Shown here: positions 20,428-32,252 of the stretch, one piece after another
Position numbering within the stretch: the first letter of the stretch is position 1
How the letters are laid out: every line of letters starts with the position of its first letter
NCBI RefSeq assembly: GCF_042453785.1
Contig: NC_091668.1
Location: 27,591,501-27,655,500, forward strand
Direction of reading: 5' to 3'
Source: Malus domestica
Taxonomy: Eukaryota; Streptophyta; Magnoliopsida; Rosales; Rosaceae
DNA: 64,000 nt
Translations under genes and position numbers: made by a program
The notes under the pieces: model-generated
Seen by the model: only the letters and a program-made list of their open reading frames with translations
The model's database searches: none
Told to the model about the DNA's origin: nothing

Positions 20428-22897
20428 ATGGAGAATGGTAAATTAGCTCTGTTTACATATGGTGGTTTATGCGTCGTTAGTTCTATTTCATCATCTTCTA
20501 CCTTCAATCAGATTTGCATTGATCTTTGTTCTAGGTTTAAGGGTTTGAGAGCTGGTTGTTTTGAGTTGCGATATGGTTTGAATGAAAATCCTAATTGCGT
20601 GTTAGATTGTGATGCCGATGTTCTAAACATGCTGATGGTTCTTGATGTTGTTGGGAAATCGATTGTAGAAATATTGGTTATAGACAAATGTGATGGTTCC
20701 ATAGTTCAACTACCTTCGGAAAGCACATCTTCTTCTTGCCGTACATTAGACTCTATGATTGTTTCTAGTGAAAATGATCATTTAGGAAAGTATGGTTCAT
20801 ACGGTGTGCACAATTATATGTCATGTGAATGGGACAATTACATAGAATCTGAGGGGCAAGTCTTTAGGGGAGGTTGTGTTGATTTCCGAGATAAGTTGAA
20901 GAAGTTTTCTGTTGAATGTGGTTTTGATTTGAAGTATTTGAAGAATGATAAGAATCGCATTAGTGCGGAGTGTTCTAGGAAGGAATCTGATGGCTGTCTT
21001 TGGCGTGTGTATGCATCCAAGTGTGATATTAATAACTTTTTTGTTATTCGGAAGTTGCATAATCTGCATACATGCAAGGGTATGATTCGAAAGAAGAAAA
21101 ACAAAGTTGTTGGCCGACAGTTTGTTGCTTCTCTCATCAAAGATAAGGTTCAATCAAATCCTCTTATTAAACCGAAGGAGATCATTTCAAATTTAAAACA
21201 GTTTTATGGATTAGATATCGATTATTCTACTGCCTATTTTGGCAAACAGAGGGCAGTTTTTGAGTTAAATGGTGATGATGTTGATGCTTACAAGTTCTTG
21301 CCTTGGTATGTTGAATCTGCTCGTTCAAGCAATCCTGGATCTGTTTTTGAGCTTGAAGTTGTACCGGAGAGCAATAGATTTCTTCGTTTGTTTATTGCTT
21401 ATGATGCATGGATAAAAGGTTTCGTGTTTTGTCGCCCGATGTTATTCATTGATGGTACTTTTATCAAGAGCAAATACAAGGGAACACTTCTGTCTTGCTG
21501 TGCAAAAAATGGTAACGATGGTGAGTTAATAATTTTAGACTTTTATATTGGATATTATTTGTTTCTATTTTCTTACTGTGCAAAAGAAACATATCCAGAA
21601 CTAGTTGAAGAACAGTTTAAGAAATAGTTCAATCAGTCTCATAAATAGGTGATACTTTGACTGTATCTGTTTTTATTTTATTTTTTATTTTTTTGGTGCA
21701 TTGGTCTTTGATTTTATGTTCAAATAAAGAAAAAAGGTTGCAGAAGTAGTTCAAACAAAGTATACTAAATAGTTCAATTACAGTTTCAGAAGTAGTTGAC
21801 ATTTGACAGTGCATTTTCACTTTTGCTGTGCAGAGATTTTTGAGGTTGCTTATGCTATTGTTGATTCAGAAACGATAGCAAATTGGAGATGGTTCTTGGC
21901 AATATTATCTGGTATATTGAGGCCTCAAGGGAGGGTGATTACATTTATGTCGGATAGACATGATGGTATTTTGAAGAGCATTCGAGAATTCTTTCCCGAG
22001 TGCCCACATTCATTTTGTATTGTTCATTTGAAACAGAATGTGAGTACTTTATTTCCAAAGGCTGCTGGTGAAGGACTAAAGAAGAAAATGATGAATCTGT
22101 TGGCAAATTGTGCGTACGCATGTACGCCATCTGATTTTGATGATTGCATGGCTGAATTCAAGGATAATGGGCAAGGGCATGTGAAGAATTTTTTGTGTGA
22201 TTTGCCAAAAGAGAACTATGCTATTGCCCATTTTCCTGGTAAGAGATGGGGATCGATGAGCAATGCACTTTCAGAATCTTTTAACGCCATGGTGTCGAAT
22301 AGTCGTTGTATGCCACTTATGGATCTTCTTGAAGACATTAGAGTTCGGTTGATGGGTAGTATGGCTGAGAAAAGAATATTTGGTCAGAATATTCATACGA
22401 TTTTGTGTCCAAAGAAAGAAAATGAGATGAAGTTGATGTTGAAGGAGGGCATGCATTGGAGGATTAGTCGTTCTGATGCGGATGTTTTTGAAGTTAGGAC
22501 AGAGTGGAATCGGTTTGTTGTTTGTCTGGATGATAGGACATGTTCTTGTGTGCAATGGCAGCATAATTGTTTCCCATGTTCTCATGCTTTACAGGTGTTG
22601 CAACATGATAATCGTGATGTTTTTTATTACGTTGATGATTACTGGAAAGCAAGCTTTTATCGGAAAACATATCAATTTGTCATGCATCCATTTTCAGATT
22701 TGGAAAAGCCGAATGTTGATACTATCATAAATGGTGTGAGGCCTCCAATTACAAAGATTCCGTCTGGAAGACCGAAGAAAACTAGGATCAAATCTGCTGG
22801 GGAAATCAGTGGGAGTAAGAAGACTGTCACTTGTAGTAGGTGTGGTTGTTCGGGACATAACAAGGTTTCATGTAAAGTTGTTATACAAGAGGGTTGA
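20428..22897 (+). CDS. MULE transposase (MuDR family), two exons, apparently intact
   Basis: Exons 20428-21520 and 21834-22897 join in phase to 718 residues without stops. Order of domains: PB1-like N terminus (about 1-90); a Cys/His DNA-binding region typical of MuDR/FAR1 proteins (about 180-215, with ECSRKESDGCLW and HNLHTC); the MULE DDE domain, with D342 in FIDGTFIKSKYKG, D405 in MSDRHDG and a likely E512 in LSESFN; a SWIM zinc finger (C601, C603, C613, H615); and a C-terminal CCHC knuckle (C698-C701-H706-C711). The intron of 313 bp has GTGAGT and TGTGCAG borders. The protein would cut and rejoin the element ends in the nucleus. Complete domains suggest it could be, or recently was, active. 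Upstream lie spliced-looking leader exons and satellite block 1. Confidence 0.92.
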
Positions 22898-23777
22898 TTT
22901 TTTTTCTTTTTTGTTTTGAGAGATGGGAGTTTTTAGTGATATGTACCAGATTTTCATTTTGGATATTTTTTTTTATTTTGTTTCAATTAGTGTTTGGGAA
23001 TATGTAATTGTTGATTTGGAATTATGTTCGAGTAATAAATATGAATTCAATGTTTTAGTATTTCCAGTTTTACGAAACAGTAGGTTGAGTTTGATAAATA
23101 GTTGAGTTTGATAAACAGTGAATACATGTCTATGTTTATGGCTTTGTGGTTTCAATATCTGTTTTGTAGGTTGTATGTAAGTTTGTGTATTGCATTTTTG
23201 TAGGAGGCAAGTATGTTGCTTTTCATTCTTGATCTAGTTAATATTCCTTTTTAGGTAAGAGGAAATGAAAAAAAACCACACTACTTATGAAAACTAGGAT
23301 CAAATCTGCTGGGGAAATCAGTGGGAGTAAGAAGACTGTCACTTGTAGTAGGTGTGGTTGTTCGGGACATAACAAGGTTTCATGTAAAGTTGTTATACAA
23401 GAGGGTTGATTTTTTTTCTTTTTTTGTTTTGAGAGATGAGAGTTTTTAGTGATATGTACCAGATTTTCATTTTGGATATTTTTTTTTATTTTGTTTCAAT
23501 TGTTGTTTGGGAGTATGTAATTGTTGATTTGGAATTATGTTCGAGTAATAAATATGAATTCAATGTTTTAGTATTTCCAGTTTTACGAAACAGTAGGTTG
23601 AGTTTGATAAATAGTTGAGTTTGATAAACAGTGAATACATGTCCATGTTTATGGCTTTGTGGTTTCAATATCTGTTTTGTAGGTTGTATGTAAGTTTGTG
23701 TATTGCATTTTTGTAGGAGGCAAGTATGTTGGTTTTCATTCTTGATCTAGTTAATATTCCTTTTTAGGTAAGAGAAA
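22781..23777 (+). repeat. Tandem duplication of the transposase 3' end (about 490 + 490 bp)
   Basis: The segment 22781-23266 (last 39 codons including the CCHC knuckle, stop codon and 3' flank) is repeated at about 23289-23777 with few differences, for example GATGGGAG versus GATGAGAG and AATTAGTGTTTGG versus AATTGTTGTTTGG. The second copy has no start codon and is not a gene. The flank of each copy contains TTTGATAAATAGTTGAG (23090 and 23603), close to the satellite unit in opposite orientation. Confidence 0.9.
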
Positions 23778-23778
23778 A

Positions 23779-24716
23779 TGAAAAAAAACCACACTTCTTA
23801 TGAAAGTGAAGTAGAAAACCACACTTTGTTACCAAAGCAAACTGAACTATATATCAAAATGAATTATTGATGATAGTGAACTAGAAAACCACATTTTTTT
23901 AGGAAAGCAAACTGAACTATTTATCTAAGTGAACTAGAAAACCACATTTTTTTAGGAAAGCAAACTGAACTATTTATCTAAGTGAACTAGAAAACCACAT
24001 TTTTTTAGGAAAGCAAACTGAACTATTTATCAAACTGAACTATTTATCAAAGTGAACTAGAAAACCACACTTTTTTACCAAAGCAAACTGAAATATTTAT
24101 CAAACTGAACCATTTAGCAAACTGAACTATTTATCAAACTGAACTATTTAGCAAACTGAACTATTTATCAAACTGAACCATTTAGCAAACTCAACTATTT
24201 ATCAACATTAAAGTAGAAAACCACACTTTTTTTACCAAAGCAAACTGAACTATTTATCAAACTGAACTATTTAGCAAACTGAACTATTTATCAAACTGAA
24301 CCATTTAGCAAACTGAACTATTTAGCAAACTGAACTACAAAACCACACTATTTTACCAAAATAAACTGAACTATTTATCAAAGTGAACTACAAAACCACA
24401 CTTTTTTACCAAAGCAAAGTGAACTATTTATCAAACTGAACTATTTTACCAAAACAAACTGAACTATTTATCAAAGTGAACTAGGAAAACAGAACTATAT
24501 ATCAAAATGAAAAAAAAACCACACTACTTATGAAAGTGAAGTAGAAAACCACACTTTGTTACCAAAGCAAACTGAACTATATATCAAAATGAATTATTTA
24601 TGATAGTGAACTAGAAAACCGCTTTTTTATCAAAGTGAACTGAACTATTTATCAAACTGAACTAGAAACCCACACATTTTAACTAAGCAAACTGAACTAT
24701 TTATGAAAATAGATTA
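23779..24716 (+). repeat. MULE satellite, block 2
   Basis: Same two unit types as the other blocks, in the same orientation. It separates the transposase 3' duplication from Ulp1-like gene A. Confidence 0.9.
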
Positions 24717-24737
24717 AAATTTAGATTAAGTCATAAA

Positions 24738-24738
<1 letters not shown>

Positions 24739-24781
<43 letters not shown>
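24739..24781. repeat. AT/GA compound microsatellite
   Basis: An (AT)n run followed directly by about 15 GA dinucleotides, at the end of satellite block 2. Confidence 0.85.
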
Positions 24782-24783
<2 letters not shown>

Positions 24784-24959
24784 GTGTCAAACATGTTTGA
24801 CAATGACATTTGTAAATCATAGCAAAAGTAAGCTTGAACATGTAAGTATTGATTCAGTTTAGATCAATACTTTCCACCATCTCTCAGATTTTCATCTTGA
24901 ACCTTAAAAAGTACATCCGAATCAAAATTACATATAATGCGTATTTTTTATTTTTTATT

Positions 24960-26918
24960 CTAATGTCCAATGCTTGTGAGTTGTTGTGAGATTTCGATAT
25001 ATGCTTCTTGTTCCCTTGTCCAGCTGAAATCATGGTTCATCAAATCCACGAGGATATGTTTCCTTGCTTTCATTACTTGATGATCTTTGATACATCTTTG
25101 AACCTTCTGGTTAGTTGATAGTTGGTCAATGAAGCTCATCATGTATAAGCCGCAATCTAATCTGATTTACAAAGAAATTCATGGAATGATTATGAGTATT
25201 AAAATGAAATGAAATGTGTGGTACAAACTATTTCTATAACTGTATCAAATTATTCATATTGTTTCTGAAACTGCAGTAAGCACAAGCTATACATATATAT
25301 AACTAAAATGCTTTTAATTTTATAACGTACGATGTTGGTTTCTGTTGTGCACAGGTTCTGTCTTCTTTGACTTGGAATTCAAAGTCACTTTTGATGGAAT
25401 TAATTTTCTTCGTTGTGGCTTGAGTTGAATTCATAGCATTTGAATTGCTTGTTGATTTTTTTGCTTTATCCAGCCAATATTGAACAAAGTGGCCCTGCAA
25501 AAATTTATAATGTAATAATAAGATGATTGTTTTTCTATAAATATGACAGAGTTTTTGGTTGTGCGTTTTTGCTTACCACAATTTCTGCATTTTCCCAGTA
25601 GCAATCAAAGTCCAGATCTTCATCTGTTGTGCTTTGTCGAAGAGAATTGTAGTGAATCATTTCTGCATTTTTTGTGTCCAAAACTACCAAGGAGAAATGG
25701 TTGTAATGAAAAAATGGGAAGAAAATCTTTGATACTATTCCATATTGGTCCATCAATTGGTTGTAGAGCCTTTCCTTGTTTTGCAGAGTTGTTTCAATGC
25801 TTTGTTCATTGATGTTGTGCTGTTGAAAATGAAAATCATCAAACATCATAATTACAGATTAATTGTTCTAATTTTTATATGTATATGTAAATTATTTTTT
25901 TCAGAATATTAGTTGTTTTGTTTGCTCACAAAGATTGTTGTGGAGACATAGAAGTTCTTTTGTTTCGTGATGTTCTCTTTTTCTCTTTTCATGTAACAGA
26001 AAGAATCAACAATCTGAGTTGATGTAGGTCCATGTGCAATCAAACTGTGCAGGTCTTCTTTCAACACCATTATTCTGTAATAGTTGAAATCTGTAGTTTC
26101 AGCCCTCCAGTATTCATCACTGCAGGACAGTGCAAAAGTATTAGTTATACAATAATTCGTCAGTGCTTATAAAGTTATGGGAGTGTGTAAAAACTTCAGT
26201 TAAGAGTTTTGTTTTGTATTACTTACCTGCTGTCTATTGACCAGAATTGAGTTATTCTTCTTCTATCATCTGGTTTCAGCATCTTGTACACTTGAAGTTG
26301 TGTCCAATTCACACTGCTGTCTATGTGATTTGTTGCTGGAAGGTCATCCGGTTGTGAAGAAGGCTCATCTTTTAAATCCAGGTTGAATGATGGAATTTCA
26401 CCCAAGAGTTTCTTTCTGTTTTTTGTCTTTGGCTTTGCTGCTTTTTGGCTGAATGTTTGCTTTTTGACTTGTAGATCATTCTTGTTGAGAGCATTGTTGC
26501 TTTTTAGAGCTTCAATATCAGTTTCTTCAATTTGTTGCTTGTTTGATTCTGAAACTGGTTTGGCATTTTCCTTTTTCTTTCTCTTGATTGCTGTTGCTGG
26601 TTGGAGTGTTTGGCATCTTTTCTTCTACATCCTTGATTCACAATTGTTCTGTTCTTTAGGTTGTGTCTTCCTCTTCCTCTGCCTTTGTAGTGGTTGTTTT
26701 TTTTCCACCTTTTTCTTTGCAATTTGCATTGGTTCTCCAACTTCTTCTTCAGTAGTGGTGTCAATCTGTAGATGAATTGTCTCCTTCTTCGTACGTGATC
26801 TGTTTTCTATTTTTCCAAGCATTTTCCTTTGTTCTGTCCTCTTTGTTGTTTTGGATATCATTTTGACATTGGCTTTGGTTGAGTTTGACATTTGTACAGT
26901 TATTCTAACTGAAACCAT
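24960..26918 (-). pseudogene. Ulp1-like cysteine protease gene A (MULE-borne; one in-frame TAG)
   Basis: Exons 26918-26227, 26119-25930, 25819-25577, 25494-25331 and 25161-24960 join in phase to 496 sense-plus-stop codons before the terminal stop. The ATG directly follows an acceptor (GACAG/ATG), and a leader exon ends at a donor at 27702. The first exon is Lys/Glu-rich and low in complexity, with a single TAG at codon 98 (26627-26625); everything after it is open. The C-terminal third is a C48/Ulp1 peptidase: H335 in HFSLVVLD, N352 in HYNSL where the family normally has Asp, the oxyanion Gln in CAQQKPTS, and C433 in LDCGLYMMSF. Ulp1 enzymes remove SUMO; the role in MULEs is unknown. It is the shorter paralogue of gene B and keeps the same intron phase just before LDCG. 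It may use a later start or be dead. Confidence 0.75.
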
Positions 26919-27701
26919 CTGTCAATATAGTTTTTATTAGAATCCAACTTGATCGTAAACAAAAAAAAATCAGTACAAGTACACAATTATATTTGAAACA
27001 TACCAAGGTGAATTACTATTTATGGAATTGGAAAACATTTTTATAACTGCATAAATCTTTATAAGATTCATATAACTAAATAAATTAGAAATAAAAATGT
27101 ACAATAGCAGGTGTTTTATGTGTAAGATATGGAAAAATTGCAATTCTATTTATAAATGAAGCAATTGTAAACTGTTTCGTAAACACTGTTTATTAAACTT
27201 TAAAAAACACAAACTATTTACTGAATGTAAAAATTATTAACAGACAATCACACTAGTTCGTGCAATAGCGTAATATATGTTTATACTACTTGTTCGTGAA
27301 TGCATCCCAGATTTTACTATTTCCGTACATTTCAATTCTATTTACAAATGAAGCAAATTGTAAACTATTTCGTAAACAGTGTTTATTAAACTTAAAAATC
27401 GTGAACTATTTTACTCAAATATAAAAATTACAAACAGAGAATCACAATAGTTCGTGTAATAGCATAATGTATGTTTATATATTGAACGATTAGCTAGTAA
27501 ATAGTCTTTTCTTGGGTGGATCTGTGATGGATTCGTACTGATAGTAAATAACAAAATAAATTTAAGCAAATAGTATAATCTGGGTTTTGTTTAAGTTGAT
27601 GCATGTTATTCTATATGCTTGATTCCAGTAGATGTTTGTTATATAAACAATGAACCGTATGATTTTGCGAAATATGTTGAGAAAAATTGTAAGATTGTTA
27701 C

Positions 27702-27830
27702 CTTCTGTTTATTTTCTGGGTATTTCTGCGACCAAGTTGCTCAGCGAAGTTGAAATTTGCGTGAATTCGTCCGTAAAAGAACTGGAATGATGTACAAAAT
27801 CGGGAAATGAGGATTGATGATTTGAGCTGG
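27702..27830 (-). promoter_or_regulatory. Probable non-coding leader exon of Ulp1-like gene A
   Basis: A donor ACAGAAG/GTAACAATC at 27702 and a TATA box 30 bases or so upstream of 27830 define a likely 5' untranslated exon. The leader intron runs to 26919, where TTGACAG precedes the ATG. The start at about 27830 is inferred from the TATA position. Confidence 0.4.
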
Positions 27831-27852
27831 GGGCTGGGGGCTGGGTTTCTGG

Positions 27853-27864
27853 TTTTTTTTATAG
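27853..27864 (-). promoter_or_regulatory. TATA box of Ulp1-like gene A
   Basis: On the minus strand the sequence reads GCACTATAAAAAAAACC. It is the only good TATA motif ahead of the leader exon and lies in the unique stretch between gene A and the 305-bp repeats. Confidence 0.5.
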
Positions 27865-28165
27865 TGCATGCAGTTTCTTCATCGTGGCTTATCTGTGCGT
27901 GAAAATGGGAGTGGTGTTAGGGAGAGAAAGTGAAGTTAGCGGAAGAGTGAAATGATGATTTTTGCTGGGCGTTAATTATGCGTGAAGGATGGGGTGCTGA
28001 TTTGGAACTGAAAAAAAAAAAAAAAAAGCTGTTATTTTTCATTTTTTAGATATAGTGTGTACATATATTTCAGAAACAGTTTAAGTTATCTAGTTTTTTG
28101 TTTTGCATAAATTTATCTAATTTGGTAACTATATTTTTTGGATAATAAAAGGGAACTTTAACAAA

Positions 28166-29040
28166 AAAGGAAGTGCCAAAATGTAAGCATGTGAAATTTT
28201 TTAATATAGTTCTCATTCTTATAAGTTATATCTCAAAGAATCAGGTATGTGAAGTTAATTGGCTTCATACTAAACTTCTTTTTCATTTTTATATGGTTTC
28301 TTTAGATGAGTAATGGTATTAGGCCACATAGGGCAAAAAAATTATAAAACGTACACAAGTATGGGATGGACACCAGCATACAAGCCCACCTGAGCTCGGG
28401 TTTTTGTATGTAGATGTACATTGATATAAAAAAGGAAGTGTCAAAATGTAAGCATGTGAAATTTAACAAAAAAGGAAGTGTCAAAATGTAAGCATGTGAA
28501 TTTTTTTAATATAGTTCTCATTCTTATAAGTTATATCTCAAAGAATCAGGTATGTGAAGTTAATTGGCTTCATACTAAACTTCTTTTTCATTTTTATATG
28601 GTTTCTTTAGATGAGTAATGATATTAGGCCACATAGGGCAAAAAAATTATAAAACGTACGCAAGTATGGGATGGGCACCAGCATACAAGCCCACCTGAGC
28701 TCGGGGTTTTGTATGTAGATGTACATTGATATAAAAAAGGAAGTGTCAAAATGTAAGCATGTGAAATTTAACAAAAAAGGAAGTGTCAAAATGTAAGCAT
28801 GTGAAATTTTTTAATATAGTTCTCATTCTTATAAGTTATAACTCAAAGAATCAGGTATGCGAAGTTAATTGGCTTCATACTAAACTTCTTTTTCATTTTT
28901 ATATGGTTTCTTTAGATGAGTAATGGTATTAGGCCCCATAGGGCAAAAAAATTATAAAACGTACGCAAGTATGGGATGGGCACCAGCATACAAGCCCACC
29001 TGAGCTCGGGGTTTTGTATGTAGATGTACATTGATATAAA
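28166..29040. repeat. Three tandem copies of a 305-bp unit
   Basis: Copies start at 28166, 28471 and 28776 with AAAGGAAGTG(C/T)CAAAATG; the third is cut off near 29040, just before the stop codon of gene B. Each unit contains GGCTTCATACTAAACTTC, TAATGGTATTAGGCC, CACCTGAGCTCGGG and ends ATGTACATTGATATAAAA. The first copy is preceded by AAAAGGGAACTTTAAC, the terminus of the MITE/MULE family, so a nested MITE end may have been the seed. There is no coding potential. Confidence 0.9.
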
Positions 29041-29371
29041 ATGTAATTTGTAAAACTCAAGCTAATGTAATAAAATCCTCATCTGGAATGTCATCATATT
29101 GACCATGTTTATTTTGTTGTCTTCTGTCTTCAAGTATCTTCTTCAGTCCATTTGCATAACTATTCTTGTGATTCACAAGTGTAGTTGCAATTTGAGCTCT
29201 TTTAGCAAATACATCTTCCTTCTCAAAGGTGGCTTCTACCGGTTTGCCCTCTTGCACTTGGGTTGCAAATTGAAGGACAAATATGCCACAATCCAATCTG
29301 CATTTTTTTTTTTGGATAAACAAATAAGTATGACAGATAATGAGATCATATTATAACATTCGATGACATAT

Positions 29372-29925
29372 TAAACTGAACTATTTATCAAACTGAACTA
29401 TTTATCAAACTAAACCATTTAGCAAACTGAACTATTTATCAAAGTGAACTAGAAAACCACACTTTTTTACCAAAGCAAACTGAACTATATATCAAACTGA
29501 AGTAGAAAACCGCACTTTTTTATCAAAACAAACTGAACTAGAAAACCACACTTTTTTACCAAAGCAAACTGAACTTTTAGCAAACTGAACTATTTATCAA
29601 ACTGAACCATTTAGCAAACTGAACTATTTATCAACATTAAAGTAGAAAACCACACTTTTTTACCAAAGCAAACAGAACTATTTATCAAACTGAACTATTT
29701 AGCAAACTGAACTATTTAGCAAACAGAGCTATTTATTAAACTGAACCATTTAGCAAACTGAACTATTTAGCAAACTGAACAACAAAACCACACTATTTTA
29801 CCAAAATAAACTGAACTATTTATCAAAGTGAACTAGAAAACCACACTTTTTTACCAAAGCAAAGTGAACTATTTATCAAACTGAACTATTTTACCAAAAC
29901 AAACTGAACTATTTATTAAAGTGTG
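29372..29925 (+). repeat. MULE satellite, block 3 (intron 6 of gene B)
   Basis: About 550 bp of the two-unit satellite, antisense to gene B, between its last two exons. Confidence 0.9.
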
Positions 29926-30629
29926 TGTATATATGATTTTCATGGTCCTTCTTATGTGTTTGAATGTATAAATTTGATTGAAAAATATAGAGATCAACTT
30001 GTTTGTACTTACGAGTCCTCCTTTTGTTGGGCGCAAGTTAAGCATCTTTCAATATCTATTGTGAGATTGCTGTCTCCTTTGAAATATTTGTAAAATCCTT
30101 CAATTTTGTCTCTCTGCCAAAAAAACAAAAAAAAACAACAAAAAAAGAAATTGTATTATGAAGTTTGATTTTTCCTATCAGCATAAGAATATAGTTTGTA
30201 ATTGAATTATAGTTTTGTTCTTACCACTTGAACAACATGATCAAAGTATAGGTCTGTATTCCCATGTATCCTTGGTAGTTTGGAATTGTAGTGTGTCATT
30301 TTTCCATTTTTAATGTCCCAAACTACCAAGCTGAAGTGAAAGTAATGCCTGATCAATATGAAGACCTTTGCTACTTTATCCACATTATCTTGCAAGACTG
30401 TCTGCAATGTTTTGTCAATATGCTCCTGATCACTCTTGCTTTTCTCAATCTCCATATCATTCTGAACCAAGAATACACATGTATTTATTAATCTTAATTA
30501 ATGAGCAACACTAATTCTTAAACTGAACAAAAAAATACACATTTTTTTTTTCAATCTCCACATAACATTCTAAACCAAGAATACACATTTAAAGTTTTAA
30601 AGTGAATGCAAGGCCTTTTGGCAAACTGA

Positions 30630-31975
30630 ACTAATATCAAAGTGAGCTATTTAGCAAAGTGAACTAGAAAACCACGGTTTGTTACCAAAGCAAACTGAAC
30701 TACATATGAAAGTGAACTAGAAAACCACGCTTTGTTACCAAAGCAAACTGAACTACATACTAAAGTGAACTATTAGCAAAGTGAACTAGAAAACCACACT
30801 TTTTTTACCAAAGCAAACTGACCTATTTATCAAACTGAACTATTTATCAAACTAAACCATTTAGCAAACTGAACTATTTATCAAACTGAACTATTTATCA
30901 AACTAAACCATTTAGCAAACTGAACTACATATTAAAGTGAACTATTAACAAAGTGAACTAGAAACCCACACTTTTTTACCAAAGCAAACTGAACTTTTAG
31001 CAAACTGAACTATTTATCAAACTGAACCATTTAGCAAACTGAACTATTTATCAACATTAAAGTAGAAAACCACACTTTTTTACCAAAGCAAACAGAACTA
31101 TTTATCAAACTAAACTATTTATCAAACTGAACCATTTAGCAAACTGAACTACAAAACCACACTATTTTATCAAAATAAACTGAACTATTTATCAAAGTGA
31201 CCTAGAAAACCACACTTTTTTTACCAAAGCAAACTGAACTATTTATCAAACTGAAGCATTTAGCAAACTGAACTATTTATCAAACTGAACTATTTATCAA
31301 AGTGAACTAGAAAACCACACTTTTTTACCAAAGCAAACTGAACTATTTAGCAAACTGAACTATTTATTAAACTGAACTATTTAGCAAACTGAACTATATA
31401 TCAAACTGAAGTAGAAAACCGCACTTTTTTATCAAAACAAACTGAACTATTTATCAAACTGAACTAGAAACCATTTAGCAAACTGAACTACAAAACCACA
31501 CTATTTTATCAAAATAAACTGAACTATTTATCAAACTGAACTATTTAGCAAACTGAACTATTTATCAAACTGAACTAGAAAACCACACTTTTTTACCAAA
31601 GCAAACTGAACTATTTATCAAACTGAACCATTTAACAAACTGAACTATTTATCAAACTGAACTATTTAGCAAACTGAACTATATATCAAACTGAAGTAGA
31701 AAACAACACTTTTTTATCAAAACAAACTGAACTATTTATCAAACTGAACTAGAAAACCACACTATTTAAAGTGAATGCAAGGCCTTTTGGCAAACTGAAC
31801 TAATATCAAAGTGAACTATTTAGCAAAGTGAACTAGAAAACCACAGTTTGTTACCAAAGCAAACTGAACTACATATGAAAGTGAACTAGAAAACCACGCT
31901 TTGTTACCAAAGCAAACTGAACTACATATTAAAGTGAACTATTAGCAAAGTGAACTAGAAAACCACACTTTTTTG
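30630..31975 (+). repeat. MULE satellite, block 4 (intron 4 of gene B)
   Basis: About 1.35 kb. The stretch GTGAATGCAAGGCCTTTTGG followed by units is found at both ends (about 30602 and 31771), so a segment of roughly 1.17 kb may be a duplication. Confidence 0.9.
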
Positions 31976-32233
31976 TAAACAAAACTGTTTGGCACTTACA
32001 AATATGAATGAAGGAAGATACAGATTTTTTTGTTGCCTCATTTTTGATTCGTTTTCTGCCATTGTGTAGAACGAAGCATCAATTATGTTGGCATCGATTG
32101 CTCCATCCACAAACAATGATGTCAGATCTGATTTTAGGACAACAAGGTCATTCACAATGGACCCTTGCCTTGGCTACATCCAGAAGTAGTCCCTGTATCA
32201 GAAAATAAAACGTATTATATATCTATGTATATA

Positions 32234-32252
32234 TGTGTGTGTGTGTGTGTGT
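32234..32252. repeat. TG microsatellite
   Basis: Nine or so TG repeats in intron 3 of gene B, close to the acceptor side of the exon at 32192. Confidence 0.8.

Noticed and set aside
22923-23618. Pair of 60-codon frames after the transposase
   Set aside because: They are the duplicated 3' flank of the transposase; no ATG-led domain is present.
28302-28789. Two near-identical 60-codon minus-strand frames
   Set aside because: They fall within copies of the 305-bp tandem repeat and have no coding features.
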